Assembly (NCBI GenBank): GCA_964369625.1
Contig: CAYJFC010000020.1
Location: 1-25,892, forward strand
Direction of reading: 5' to 3'
Length of the DNA: 25,892 nucleotides
Source: CAKOSP01 sp964369625
GTDB lineage: Bacteria > Bacillota_I > Bacilli_A > RF39 > UBA660
A model generated the notes under the pieces. It was given only the letters and a program-made list of their open reading frames with translations. It did no database searches and was not told the DNA's origin. Positions 16,711 to 24,395 of the stretch are shown piece by piece (position 1 is the first letter of the stretch; each line of letters opens with the position of its first letter). The position numbers and the translations under genes were made by a program.

Positions 16711-18187
16711 ATAAAACAAATGCTATTAAAGTATTTGATCCCTTGTTTACTATTTTAGTAATTGTATCTCCTAATTTAAATCTTGTATTATCCGGCATCA
16801 TACTAAGTTTTGCTTTAATTCCTTCTCCAACTACAGTTTCTAAGCTTCTACCAAATATTTCACTTTTCCATATATTACTTGGATCTGTTTCATAGTCTTT
16901 CATTAAATAATCTATAAGTTCTTTAGACTGAAGTTCTGACCCTATAATAGGTTCAAAGGTTGACTCAACATCTACTCTTACCATGTGTATAGAAGAAGCT
17001 ACTGCTTTTAGTTTAACTCCATAGCGAGTACCTTGTTTTATTACCTCTGGAGCCGTAAGTTTCATATCTTTAGTTCCTGGATACACAATTCCATAACCGG
17101 TAGTTTTAGCCATTTTAAGAGCCATTTTCATTGAATTATATTCTTCTTTATCATCACTATATGTACTAAACATTTTAAGTATACTTGCTTTATTCATAAC
17201 TGTTTCACCAAGCATTTCTTTTAATGTATTATTATAAAGTTCTTCAGACGATTCTAAATTTATAGTAATGCATCCACTAGCTGCATCAAGCTCACTTATA
17301 TATGATTTAGAAATATATTCACTATTTTCATAATAATTAGTAATAAATTCAATATCTTTTATTTTTTCAACATTTAAAACACTTTCCCTAATCATATCCA
17401 AATAATTTGACTTTATTTCATGTTTATTCGCAAGCACATGCACCCACTCTGGTATGGACACTTTTATATCTAAAACAGGAAACTCATATAAAGCAGATTT
17501 TAATACTTCAACAATTTCTTGTTCGCTCATTTTATCCACAGCAATAGATTTTACCGGAGCACTATACCTTTCTTCTAATTCATTTGCTAACTTAATAGTA
17601 GTTTCACTACTCGGATTATTAGAGTTTAGTACTACAATAAATGGTTTTCCTATACTTTGTAGTTCATCTATAACTTTTTGTTCTGCTTCTTCATAACTTT
17701 CTCTTTTGATATCTCCAAAAGATCCATCAGTTGCTATTACTATAGCTATTGTAGCATGATCTTTAATAACTTTTTCTGTTCCTATTTCTGCAGCTTCTGT
17801 AAATGGTATAGCTTCACTAGACCATGGTGAATTAACCATTCTAGGATTTCCATCTTCATCTGTAAATCCATTTGCATCATTTACCACATAACCTACACAA
17901 TCAACTAATTTTATACTAGTAGTAAAATCATTAATTTTAATTGTTGCTCCACTTGATGGAACAAATTTAGGCTCTGTTGTCATTATAGTTTTACCTTCTG
18001 CACTTTGTGGTATTTCATCTAAACATTTTTTCTTTTCATATTCATCTTCAATATTAGGAACTATTAAATTTTCAATAACTTTTTTTATAAATGTCGATTT
18101 ACCCGTACGCACTGCTCCAACTACACCTAAATAAATTTCTCCATTACCTTTTTTTGATATGGAAGATATTATTTGTTCTTTATTCAT
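16709..18187 (-). CDS. spoIVA: Stage IV sporulation protein A (spore coat ATPase)
   Basis: Builds the basement layer of the spore coat on the forespore surface by ATP-driven polymerisation in the mother cell. It has 492 residues when started at ATG 18187, which has GGAAAGG upstream; this is the length I recall for B. subtilis SpoIVA. Walker A VVGAVRTGKSTF is at about 22-33, with Lys at position 30. The block EGKTIMTTEPKFVPS and KLVDCVGYVVND (Walker B region) follow. The C-terminus ends KIVNKGSNTLIAFVL. A GTG at 18193 is an alternative start but overlaps the ribosome site. Sigma-E control is expected from the family, but I did not find a convincing sigma-E promoter. Confidence 0.97.
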   Translation of the reverse strand: MNKEQIISSISKKGNGEIYLGVVGAVRTGKSTFIKKVIENLIVPNIEDEYEKKKCLDEIPQSAEGKTIMTTEPKFVPSSGATIKINDFTTSIKLVDCVGYVVNDANGFTDEDGNPRMVNSPWSSEAIPFTEAAEIGTEKVIKDHATIAIVIATDGSFGDIKRESYEEAEQKVIDELQSIGKPFIVVLNSNNPSSETTIKLANELEERYSAPVKSIAVDKMSEQEIVEVLKSALYEFPVLDIKVSIPEWVHVLANKHEIKSNYLDMIRESVLNVEKIKDIEFITNYYENSEYISKSYISELDAASGCITINLESSEELYNNTLKEMLGETVMNKASILKMFSTYSDDKEEYNSMKMALKMAKTTGYGIVYPGTKDMKLTAPEVIKQGTRYGVKLKAVASSIHMVRVDVESTFEPIIGSELQSKELIDYLMKDYETDPSNIWKSEIFGRSLETVVGEGIKAKLSMMPDNTRFKLGDTITKIVNKGSNTLIAFVL

Positions 18188-18253
18188 AAACACCTTTCCT
18201 TTTACTACTTAAATATATTGTAATATATATTTATATATGACATTTATTTAAAT

Positions 18254-18277
18254 AAAAAAGAATAACTAATTATTCTT
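18254..18277 (-). terminator. spoVIF terminator
   Basis: Leftward AAGAATAA, TTAG loop, TTATTCTT, then T-rich tail, overlapping the stop codon. Confidence 0.82.
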
Positions 18278-18518
18278 AAAACATTTTATCTACATTTTTA
18301 GGCACTTGATCTTTCACAATTTTACTAACTATTTTATCAGTTTGCTCCTTACTAACTTTTTTACCAGTTGCTTTACTTAAAACATTTATAATATCTTTAA
18401 TTGTATTTTCATCTTTCATATTACCATTTTGAAGTTTTTCCGCTAAAGAAATAATAGTTTCTTTTTTTACATTTGTCTTTTTTTCTATTTTATTAAATAG
18501 ATTATCATTTAATTTCAT
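18276..18518 (-). CDS. spoVIF: SpoVIF-like sporulation protein
   Basis: 80 residues. LFNKIEKKTNVKKETIISLA, then EKLQNGNMKDENTIKDIINV and ATGKKVSKEQTDKIVSKI follow the layout of Bacillus SpoVIF (YjcC), a late spore-coat assembly factor, which is of similar size. It is small, helical and lysine-rich, with no membrane segment. ATG 18518 has AGGGGG 4-5 nt upstream. It lies 30 nt after the XRE regulator with no terminator between, so the two are probably co-transcribed. The assignment is from memory of the family pattern. Confidence 0.8.
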   Translation of the reverse strand: MKLNDNLFNKIEKKTNVKKETIISLAEKLQNGNMKDENTIKDIINVLSKATGKKVSKEQTDKIVSKIVKDQVPKNVDKMF

Positions 18519-18548
18519 AAGTTCCCCCTACGGTAATATATGAAATAT

Positions 18549-18758
18549 TTATTTTTCCTCTACATAAAATATATCATCCGGTAACAAGTTAAATATTTTA
18601 GCTATATTAACTGCTAATTTATAATACAAATTTCTTTTACCATTTTCTATTTGTGAGTAATAAGACATACTAATATTTAACATATTAGCCATATCTTTTA
18701 TACTATATTTTTTTTCTTTTCTCAATTTAATTAATCTATCTTTAACTATTTTTTGCAC
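18549..18758 (-). CDS. Small XRE-family DNA-binding regulator
   Basis: 69 residues, nearly all one Cro/CI-type helix-turn-helix: VKDRLIKLRKEKKYSIKDM, ANMLNISMSYYSQIENGKRN, LAVNIAKIFNLLPDDIFY. I chose GTG 18758 because GGTGG lies about 5 nt upstream; the ATG at 18806 would add 16 residues lacking a ribosome site and would include the promoter. It has no effector domain. It precedes spoVIF in what looks like one transcript, under a near-consensus vegetative promoter. Autoregulation is plausible because a perfect palindrome lies in the promoter spacer. Confidence 0.9.
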   Translation of the reverse strand: MQKIVKDRLIKLRKEKKYSIKDMANMLNISMSYYSQIENGKRNLYYKLAVNIAKIFNLLPDDIFYVEEK

Positions 18759-18774
18759 TACTACCACCAATTTA

Positions 18775-18803
18775 AATATAATTAAAATTTTACTTTTTGT
18801 CAA
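18775..18803 (-). promoter_or_regulatory. Promoter of the XRE-spoVIF pair, with palindromic spacer
   Basis: Read leftward: TTGACA (18798-18803), a 17-nt spacer, TATATT (18775-18780). The spacer contains the perfect palindrome TAAAATTTTA (18783-18792), a possible operator. Confidence 0.75.
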
Positions 18804-18828
18804 CAAAAAACAATTACTGATGTAATTA
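18804..18828 (-). terminator. Terminator of the 55-aa membrane protein gene
   Basis: Leftward AATTAC, ATCA loop, GTAATT, G, T6. It directly abuts the -35 of the XRE promoter. Confidence 0.75.
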
Positions 18829-18993
18829 TTTTTTCTTCACTACTTTTTTAGTAGTTGTTTTAGGTTTAGCTTTAACTTTTGGTTTTTCAGCTTTGCTACT
18901 AGCTCCAGCTCTAAATCCAACTAAAACACCTATAAAAACTACTAACAATATTATTATAAATAATATAAAATCCATTGTACTTACAGTATCCAC
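18826..18993 (-). CDS. 55-aa single-pass membrane protein with lysine-rich tail
   Basis: A short gene, GTG start at 18993, with AGGAG 9 nt upstream and a terminator at its stop. An N-terminal hydrophobic helix (about residues 8-27, FILFIIILLVVFIGVLVG) is followed by a cytoplasmic tail rich in Lys, Pro, Thr and Val (KPKVKAKPKTTTKKVVKKK). The tail resembles low-complexity histone H1-like tails that bind nucleic acid or acidic surfaces; that resemblance is compositional only. An internal ATG seven codons in is possible but has no ribosome site. Function unknown. It is divergent from the rightward 116-aa gene. Confidence 0.8.
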   Translation of the reverse strand: MDTVSTMDFILFIIILLVVFIGVLVGFRAGASSKAEKPKVKAKPKTTTKKVVKKK

Positions 18994-19016
18994 TTAAACT
19001 AACTCCTTTTTTTATT

Positions 19017-19025
19017 ATTATAACA
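19017..19025 (-). promoter_or_regulatory. Extended -10 promoter of the 55-aa gene
   Basis: Leftward TGTTATAAT, a full extended -10. No good -35 is seen. Confidence 0.5.
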
Positions 19026-19077
19026 CAGCTTACGCCATATTATTTAATTAAATATTTACTTTTACATAAAATTTACT

Positions 19078-19428
19078 ATGGATAATAAAAGTTATAAAGA
19101 ATTTATGAATCAAGATTTCAAATCATTTTCTGACTGGTTATTTTCTCTTGGCACATATGAATTTTCTGCAATTGGAAGTATACTTGGATTTGCAATTTCA
19201 AAAGGTCTTACAATTAATCAGTTAAATTCTTTAGGTAATTTTTTTAGTTTAATCGGTCAAATATTACAAACAATAAATGCTCAGTCTATCACTGTTTCAC
19301 AAAATTATAAGAAAAATAGTAATTTAAAACCCTATATTGAAAAAGAAAATATAACTGACGAAGTCAATTATATTAAAGATGAACTATATAAAATAATTAA
19401 TGATTTATATGGTAATAATTATTTATAG
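19078..19428 (+). CDS. 116-aa protein of unknown function
   Basis: One of only two rightward genes. 116 residues. The central part (YEFSAIGSILGFAISKGLTI, then NQLNSLGNFFSLIGQILQTI and NAQS) is amphipathic to hydrophobic and could be a helical hairpin; it is weaker than a normal membrane segment. The C-terminal third is charged (ENITDEVNYIKDELYKIIND). I do not recognise the family. The ATG has no Shine-Dalgarno sequence; a TAAAAT at 19067-19072 sits only 6 nt upstream, so a leaderless transcript is possible. Its stop overlaps the convergent PH-like gene by 6 nt. Confidence 0.7.
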   Translation: MDNKSYKEFMNQDFKSFSDWLFSLGTYEFSAIGSILGFAISKGLTINQLNSLGNFFSLIGQILQTINAQSITVSQNYKKNSNLKPYIEKENITDEVNYIKDELYKIINDLYGNNYL

Positions 19429-19812
19429 GTTACATTGTGTCATAAAAATATATACATTTTTTAAATGTGTTTTCTTTTGATCAGACATTTTTACAAAATT
19501 AAGTTGAAGTGGATAACCACTATCAAGACTAAGCATAATTTGCGCACTATTAATACCAAATCCTATTGCGCTTGTAGAAATAGATTTATAAGGTATAATA
19601 TGTGTTTTTTTCAAAGTTGAAAGAGGATTTTTATCAAACAAAATCATTCTTTTATCTGTAAATATACCAAAATCTCTTGATGTTTTATATACTATTAAAA
19701 CTTTTTCTTGATCACTTATGTAATCCTTAACGTATTTAGGAAGCTCTGCTTCTTCAAGTTCTGTTTCAAAATTAAAATATTTAGTTAATTCTTTATATTT
19801 AATATATGCCAT
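19423..19812 (-). CDS. PH-like (bPH) domain protein
   Basis: 129 residues. VKDYISDQEKVLIVYKTSRD, then FGIFTDKRMILFDKN and THIIPYKSISTSAIGFG match the bacterial PH domain (bPH, PF08000/YvbH-like): a beta strand with KRxxLFDK followed by an IPYKSI strand. The C-terminus is LQLNFVKMSDQKKTHLKNVY. No membrane segment. Function of the family is largely unknown. ATG 19812 has GGAG 8 nt upstream. It lies downstream of lysS, facing the 116-aa rightward gene. Confidence 0.8.
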   Translation of the reverse strand: MAYIKYKELTKYFNFETELEEAELPKYVKDYISDQEKVLIVYKTSRDFGIFTDKRMILFDKNPLSTLKKTHIIPYKSISTSAIGFGINSAQIMLSLDSGYPLQLNFVKMSDQKKTHLKNVYIFMTQCNL

Positions 19813-19830
19813 TTATATCACTCCAAAATA

Positions 19831-19839
19831 ATTATATCA
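19831..19839 (-). promoter_or_regulatory. Extended -10 promoter of the PH-like gene
   Basis: Leftward TGATATAAT. It lies just past the T run of the lysS terminator, and the predicted start point falls at the ribosome site, giving a very short leader. Confidence 0.6.
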
Positions 19840-19842
19840 TAA

Positions 19843-19877
19843 AGAAATAAAAAAATGTAGAAATTAATCTACATTTT
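19843..19877 (-). terminator. lysS terminator
   Basis: Leftward AAAATGTAG, an 8-nt loop holding the stop codon, CTACATTTT, then T-rich tail. Confidence 0.85.
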
Positions 19878-21354
19878 TGTCACTTATTGATGGTTTCATA
19901 AGAGGAAACATTACACACTCTCTAATTGGTCTGTCCATTATAGATGAAAATAATCTTTCTGATACACCAAACCCAAATGCTGGCGGCATACCATATTCTA
20001 AAGCTTCAATAAATTCTGCATCATGTGTATGAGCTTCTTCGTCTCCTTCAAGAGCCATTTGTCTTTGCTCTTGGAATCTTGCTTCTAAATCTTCTGCATC
20101 GTTAAGTTCTGAATAGCCATTACCCATTTCACTACCCGCTAATATAATTTGAAATTGAGCTACTTTTCTAGGATCTTCTTTTAATCTTTTTGGAAGTGGG
20201 TTTAACTCTACTGGTTGCCCTACTAAAAAACCAGGACCAGCTAATGTTTTACGCACTACTTTCCATAAAATATCTACAAGTCTCCAGTATGGTACATTTT
20301 TATCAAATTCCATATCTTCTTTTTCCAATACTTTTATAATATCTTCTTTTGTAGCTTCATAAATACTTATACCAGTTCTATCTTTAATAATTGTTTCAAA
20401 ATCATATATTTCCCATTCGTTATCAACGTTTATATCATAACCTTTTGAAGTAAAATCAGGTCTTCCTAAAACTGCTTTTATAGTTTTTTTATACATTTCT
20501 TTAACAAAATCCATACCTTTTTTATAATCAGCATAAGCCCAATAAAATTCCATTTGAGTATAATCTTGTAAATGTTCTGGACTCATTCCTTCATTTCTAA
20601 ATTGTCTACCAATTTCAAAAGTCCTTTCGTAACCAGCTACTAATAATTTTTTTTGCCAAAGTTCACCCATAGATATTCTTAAAAAAACATCTAAATCAAG
20701 TGCATTATGATGAGTTGCAAAAGGTGTTGCAGCAGCCCCTCCAGCGCTATTTTCTAATATTGGAGTTTCTACTTCTAAAAAATCATTTTCAATTAAATAA
20801 TTTCTGATTGTAGACCAAAATATTTGTTTTTTTCTAAATATTTCCATTACATCTGGATCAGTAATCATATCTAAATATCTTTTTCTTAGTTTTATTTCAG
20901 GATCTGCTATACCATGGTATTTATCAGGAAGAGGTTTTAATGCTTTTGTTAAATGAATAAATTCTGATGCCTTGATTGATAATTCACCCATATTAGTTTT
21001 CATTATAGTACCTTTAATACCAACTATATCTCCTAAATCTGCATGATCAAAAATTTCATATGCAGCTTCTCCTACTACGTCTAATCTAATATATATTTGT
21101 ATTTGTCCAAATTTATCTTGAACATGAAAAAAACCAGCTTTACCTTTTCCTCTTTTAGTCATAATACGACCAGCTATAGTAGCCTCTAAATTAAGGTCAT
21201 GTAATTCTTCTTTTGTTTTTATTTCATATAAATCCTTTATTTCTTTAGAATTAGTAGTTACATCAAAACTATATCCAAATGGATCTAAGCCTTTTTCTTT
21301 TAAAAAATTTAATTTTTCTCTTCTAACTAATTCTTGTTCTGTAAATTCTTTCAT
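19864..21354 (-). CDS. lysS: Lysyl-tRNA synthetase, class II, divergent form
   Basis: Charges tRNA-Lys. 496 residues from ATG 21354, which has AAGGGA 9 nt upstream (a TTG at 21372 overlaps that site). An N-terminal OB-fold anticodon domain includes TIAGRIMTKRGKGKAGFFHV. Motif 2 is in the FEIGRQFRNEGMSPEHLQDY region, and GNGYSELNDAEDLEARF is typical. At motif 3, where usual bacterial LysRS has GLGIGIDR, this protein reads PPAFGFGVSERLFS, one residue shorter but keeping the essential Arg. ISMGELWQKKLLVAGYERT also differs from the usual form (APELYLKRL). The enzyme looks active but belongs to a less common LysRS branch. No T-box or lysine riboswitch is visible. Confidence 0.95.
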   Translation of the reverse strand: MKEFTEQELVRREKLNFLKEKGLDPFGYSFDVTTNSKEIKDLYEIKTKEELHDLNLEATIAGRIMTKRGKGKAGFFHVQDKFGQIQIYIRLDVVGEAAYEIFDHADLGDIVGIKGTIMKTNMGELSIKASEFIHLTKALKPLPDKYHGIADPEIKLRKRYLDMITDPDVMEIFRKKQIFWSTIRNYLIENDFLEVETPILENSAGGAAATPFATHHNALDLDVFLRISMGELWQKKLLVAGYERTFEIGRQFRNEGMSPEHLQDYTQMEFYWAYADYKKGMDFVKEMYKKTIKAVLGRPDFTSKGYDINVDNEWEIYDFETIIKDRTGISIYEATKEDIIKVLEKEDMEFDKNVPYWRLVDILWKVVRKTLAGPGFLVGQPVELNPLPKRLKEDPRKVAQFQIILAGSEMGNGYSELNDAEDLEARFQEQRQMALEGDEEAHTHDAEFIEALEYGMPPAFGFGVSERLFSSIMDRPIRECVMFPLMKPSISDKNVD

Positions 21355-21371
21355 AATATCTGTTCCCTTCA

Positions 21372-21406
21372 AAATAAAAATAATAGTTAAATATTTAACT
21401 ATTATT
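21372..21406 (-). terminator. Terminator after the AI-2E permease gene, overlapping the lysS leader
   Basis: Leftward AATAATAGTTAA, ATAT loop, TTAACTATTATT, then T-rich tail. A perfect 12-bp stem. The tail runs straight into the lysS ribosome site. Confidence 0.82.
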
Positions 21407-21435
21407 AGTTTACCATGTATGCCTTATATATTCAA
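21407..21435 (-). promoter_or_regulatory. lysS promoter
   Basis: Read leftward: TTGAAT (21430-21435), a 17-nt spacer, TAAACT (21407-21412) with extended -10 TGG. Its predicted start point is inside the first arm of the terminator hairpin, so transcripts from it would not form the full stem. Confidence 0.5.
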
Positions 21436-21436
21436 G

Positions 21437-22585
21437 TTACTCTTTTATAATTTTAGGTTCATTAAAATCAAATATATTATATTTATCATTTACGAAATTT
21501 ATTATTACTTTGAATATAGTTAATATTGGTGAAGCTAGGATCATACCTACAATACCAAAGAAATATCCAAAGACAAGCAGTCCAATTATGATTAACACTG
21601 GATGTAAATTTGTTGCTTTACCCATTACCACTGGTTGTAACACATAATTTTCAAGTAGTTGCACTATTAAAGCAATTACTAGAACTCCAGTTCCTACTAC
21701 AGGACCTTGTGTATATGCAACAAGAACTGCAAATCCACCACCTATATAAGGTCCTATATAAGGTATTAAATCAGTTATACCACAAAATAAACCTATTAAA
21801 AGCGCTACGTCTAACCCTACTATTGCAAAACCTATTGTATCACAAACAAATACCATCGATGCTATTAGTAAAGTACCATTAACACATCTTCTTACAGCAC
21901 TACCTATATTGTCAAATAAAAATACTGTATCTTTTTTGTATTTAACTGGAATAAAATTTAAAAATTTATTCATAATGTTATCATAATCAACTAATAAATA
22001 AAAACCAATTATTAAACTAAATAGAAAATTAACTATACCAGAGAAAAGTGATGATACTATATTTAAAGCTCCACTTGGAATAGCACTTGCTATACTACCG
22101 CTTATATCACTTAAATATCCGATAATACTTGATTCTACCGTTTCTAAGTCAACTCCTGTTGCACCTATTGATGTAACAACAGTATTAAGTAAATCATTAA
22201 CTACATCTATAACACTTGGAATAATTGTAATAAAGTCATTTATTTGTTCATATATAATTGGAATAAATAAACTTATAAATATATATATAAATAAAATTAT
22301 TCCTGCATAAATTATTCCCGCGGCACCTAATTTAGGTATTCCTTTATTATGTAGTTTTAATAATAGTGGGTTAAATAGCCACGCAATAACAAAACCTATA
22401 AAAACTGGTGATAAAACTGCTAATACATTTACTATCGAACTAAATATATTAAGTTGTTCTCCAATAAATATACCGCCTATTATTAGAGCTAATATCATAA
22501 AAATATATACTAATTTTAATATTTTTTTACCTATTCCTATTAAATCATTAACACTTGATGTATCAATATCTTTTATCTTCTTCAT
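21437..22585 (-). CDS. AI-2E family transporter (PF01594)
   Basis: 382 residues, usual for this family of polytopic membrane proteins; substrates are mostly unassigned (some are Na+/H+ or signal exporters). Hydrophobic segments lie at about 20-45, 55-78, 82-110, 150-195 (containing a soluble loop), 215-255 and 275-345. The C-terminal family block includes LLIGLFCGITDLIPYIGPYI, then GPVVGTGVLVIALIVQLLEN and VVMGKATNLHPVLIIIGLL, which are characteristic. ATG 22585 has GAGGTGG 6 nt upstream. It sits alone between two terminators. Confidence 0.92.
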   Translation of the reverse strand: MKKIKDIDTSSVNDLIGIGKKILKLVYIFMILALIIGGIFIGEQLNIFSSIVNVLAVLSPVFIGFVIAWLFNPLLLKLHNKGIPKLGAAGIIYAGIILFIYIFISLFIPIIYEQINDFITIIPSVIDVVNDLLNTVVTSIGATGVDLETVESSIIGYLSDISGSIASAIPSGALNIVSSLFSGIVNFLFSLIIGFYLLVDYDNIMNKFLNFIPVKYKKDTVFLFDNIGSAVRRCVNGTLLIASMVFVCDTIGFAIVGLDVALLIGLFCGITDLIPYIGPYIGGGFAVLVAYTQGPVVGTGVLVIALIVQLLENYVLQPVVMGKATNLHPVLIIIGLLVFGYFFGIVGMILASPILTIFKVIINFVNDKYNIFDFNEPKIIKE

Positions 22586-22605
22586 TTTAGACCACCTCTA
22601 TTTAT

Positions 22606-22611
22606 ATTATA
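22606..22611 (-). promoter_or_regulatory. -10 box of the AI-2E permease gene
   Basis: Leftward TATAAT, 7 nt before the GAGGTGG ribosome site. The -35 is poor. Confidence 0.4.
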
Positions 22612-22634
22612 CACCAGTTTATAATTTTTTAAAA

Positions 22635-22666
22635 TAAAAAGAATTATGCAACTGGCAATAACTCTT
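22635..22666 (-). terminator. Terminator of the 180-aa protein gene
   Basis: Leftward AAGAGTTAT, a 10-nt loop, ATAATTCTT (one G-U pair), then T-rich tail. It overlaps the final codons. Confidence 0.7.
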
Positions 22667-23186
22667 TAACTTTTGGTTTTTTAAAATTCATTTTTTCGAT
22701 TATATAAAAATATAACATTCTTCTTTTCACATATTCTAAATTATTAATATAATTAACTAATTCCGAAATTTTTTCTTCTTCTAATAATTTTTTAAATTCT
22801 ATATTATTTTGATTATTTAATTTAGCATATTTATTATATAATGTATTCATTAAATTTTTATTTTTAATATTCATAGTTATAAATTCTACTAAATTAAACG
22901 ATTCAAACATTTCCTTATATGTAACAGGTAATCTCATTTTGCCATTATTTTTAATGATTTTAAGTTCACCTTCTAAAATATAATCTATTGTAACGATGTT
23001 TTCTTTTTTTATTATATCAATAAGTTCTTCTTTACTATATAAAAATGTATAACTATCTATAGAGTTAATATCACTAGAATTATAATTTTTACCATCCGGA
23101 AGATCTGATATATTAATATATGAATAATCACCTGGTCTATTTACTTTTTCAAGTATTAAATAATATTTATTTTCTACTTTTTCCAT
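22644..23186 (-). CDS. Protein of unknown function, 180 aa
   Basis: No family recognised. Soluble, highly charged, Asn/Lys/Glu-rich; residues 1-45 are beta-like, and 46-180 are mainly helical (STFLYSKEELIDIIKKENIV-type segments, then LLEEEKISELVNYINNLEYV). ATG 23186 has GAAGGGA about 7 nt upstream. A clear promoter lies upstream. It follows the zinc-ribbon gene by 68 nt without a terminator, so partial co-transcription is possible. No signal peptide or cysteines. Confidence 0.8.
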   Translation of the reverse strand: MEKVENKYYLILEKVNRPGDYSYINISDLPDGKNYNSSDINSIDSYTFLYSKEELIDIIKKENIVTIDYILEGELKIIKNNGKMRLPVTYKEMFESFNLVEFITMNIKNKNLMNTLYNKYAKLNNQNNIEFKKLLEEEKISELVNYINNLEYVKRRMLYFYIIEKMNFKKPKVKELLPVA

Positions 23187-23222
23187 AATAAATCCCTTCT
23201 CCCAATTTAAGTATAGGAGATT

Positions 23223-23251
23223 ATTATATCATATATGCATTTATTTGTCCA
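23223..23251 (-). promoter_or_regulatory. Promoter of the 180-aa protein gene
   Basis: Read leftward: TGGACA (23246-23251), a 17-nt spacer, TATAAT (23223-23228) with extended -10 TGA. Confidence 0.75.
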
Positions 23252-23254
23252 TAT

Positions 23255-24319
23255 TTACACTTTCATGTTAAGTTTGGTCACAATTAAATCATAATTTCGT
23301 TCGCCATATACTTCAATAACACTTTTTTTGCCATTGATCCAATTTATTAAAAATTTTGTTTTTTTCATTGAAGATACTGCAGATCCTAACAACAATCCAC
23401 CAATAGGTCCCAGTAATAAACCACCAACTACTCCACCACTTATAGCACCGCCTACATCTTTTTGATTATCAACATTATATATTTCGTATGATGTAACATT
23501 TTTACTAAGTAGTGCATATTGAGGGTAATCTTCTAAATATAAATATTTCCCGTCTTCAATTGTTTCTGAAACAAATAATTCTTGACCTAAAAAATCACCA
23601 CCAATTACTAAATTATAGTACATTTCTTTAGACTTTGTACGTGTATAAGCTTTATAATTATTTTTAACACTTATAATTTGATCATACGCTATTGATTTTT
23701 CATTTTCTATAGTAATATTCCAGGATTTTAATATTTTATTTTCATTAGCTTCTAATTCGTCAAAATATTTATCTACTGTTTCACATATAAGATCACTAAC
23801 TTCTTTAAATGAATTAACACTTTTTTGAAAATTTGGTATTTTAGCAAATTCATTTATTTGATCTTTAATAAAATTTCTAAAAGTCATAGCATTATCGTAT
23901 ATTTTTTTATTCTCAATATATTTATTTTTTAAGGCATTCGGATTAGATTTTTGATAATCTTCCATAAGTATATTTTGAATATTTTCATCTACACTATTTA
24001 TTGTAAAATTACCATTATTAATGCTATCACTATATTTATAAGAGTAATATAGTACACTAATATCACTATAGTCTTCATTAAATTTATCATTTGTGTACAT
24101 TCCGTATATAATACCATCTTTACTAAAACTATTTAAACATTCAAACAAAGTTCCATCAATTGTTAAATTTATTAACATATCATCAAAAATAATATCAGTA
24201 ATATCTATTTTATTTTCTATAATTTGTTTTTTTATATTAACCGGACAACCACAAAAAATACAAGCAGGTGCTTTATCACTTATTTCTTTTAAGCAATCTT
24301 CACATTTTATTAAAGCCAT
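23255..24319 (-). CDS. Zinc-ribbon protein with C-terminal glycine zipper
   Basis: 354 residues. The N-terminus is a zinc ribbon: C6xxC9 and C20xxC23 (KCEDCLKEISDKAPACIFCG). The long middle region is Asn/Asp/Lys-rich with helical stretches. At about residues 290-315, GGAISGGVVGGLLLGPIGGL is a glycine zipper, often membrane-associating, followed by a beta-rich tail (KFLINWINGKKSVIEVYGER). Similar architectures appear in uncharacterised Firmicutes proteins; no function can be given. ATG 24319 has AAGG 7 nt upstream. No terminator follows. Divergent from the rightward 112-aa gene. Confidence 0.82.
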   Translation of the reverse strand: MALIKCEDCLKEISDKAPACIFCGCPVNIKKQIIENKIDITDIIFDDMLINLTIDGTLFECLNSFSKDGIIYGMYTNDKFNEDYSDISVLYYSYKYSDSINNGNFTINSVDENIQNILMEDYQKSNPNALKNKYIENKKIYDNAMTFRNFIKDQINEFAKIPNFQKSVNSFKEVSDLICETVDKYFDELEANENKILKSWNITIENEKSIAYDQIISVKNNYKAYTRTKSKEMYYNLVIGGDFLGQELFVSETIEDGKYLYLEDYPQYALLSKNVTSYEIYNVDNQKDVGGAISGGVVGGLLLGPIGGLLLGSAVSSMKKTKFLINWINGKKSVIEVYGERNYDLIVTKLNMKV

Positions 24320-24395
24320 ATTTAACCTTCTTTCTTAAATACATATTATATTAACATATTTTTTTGTTTTTTACATACAATTTATTGGTGATATT

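Noticed and set aside
21355..21436. A T-box or lysine riboswitch before lysS.
   Set aside because: The leader is under 60 nt and holds only a simple perfect hairpin; there is no specifier loop, antiterminator or lysine-riboswitch core.
21610..21882. A rightward Leu/Gln-rich open frame opposite the AI-2E permease.
   Set aside because: A shadow of the hydrophobic permease codons; no ribosome site or start context.
24354..24381. A sigma-E-like promoter (CATACAAT with an upstream ATATT) before the rightward 112-aa gene.
   Set aside because: The spacer is 13 nt rather than 14-15, and the start point would fall in the ribosome site. The match is likely chance in AT-rich DNA.
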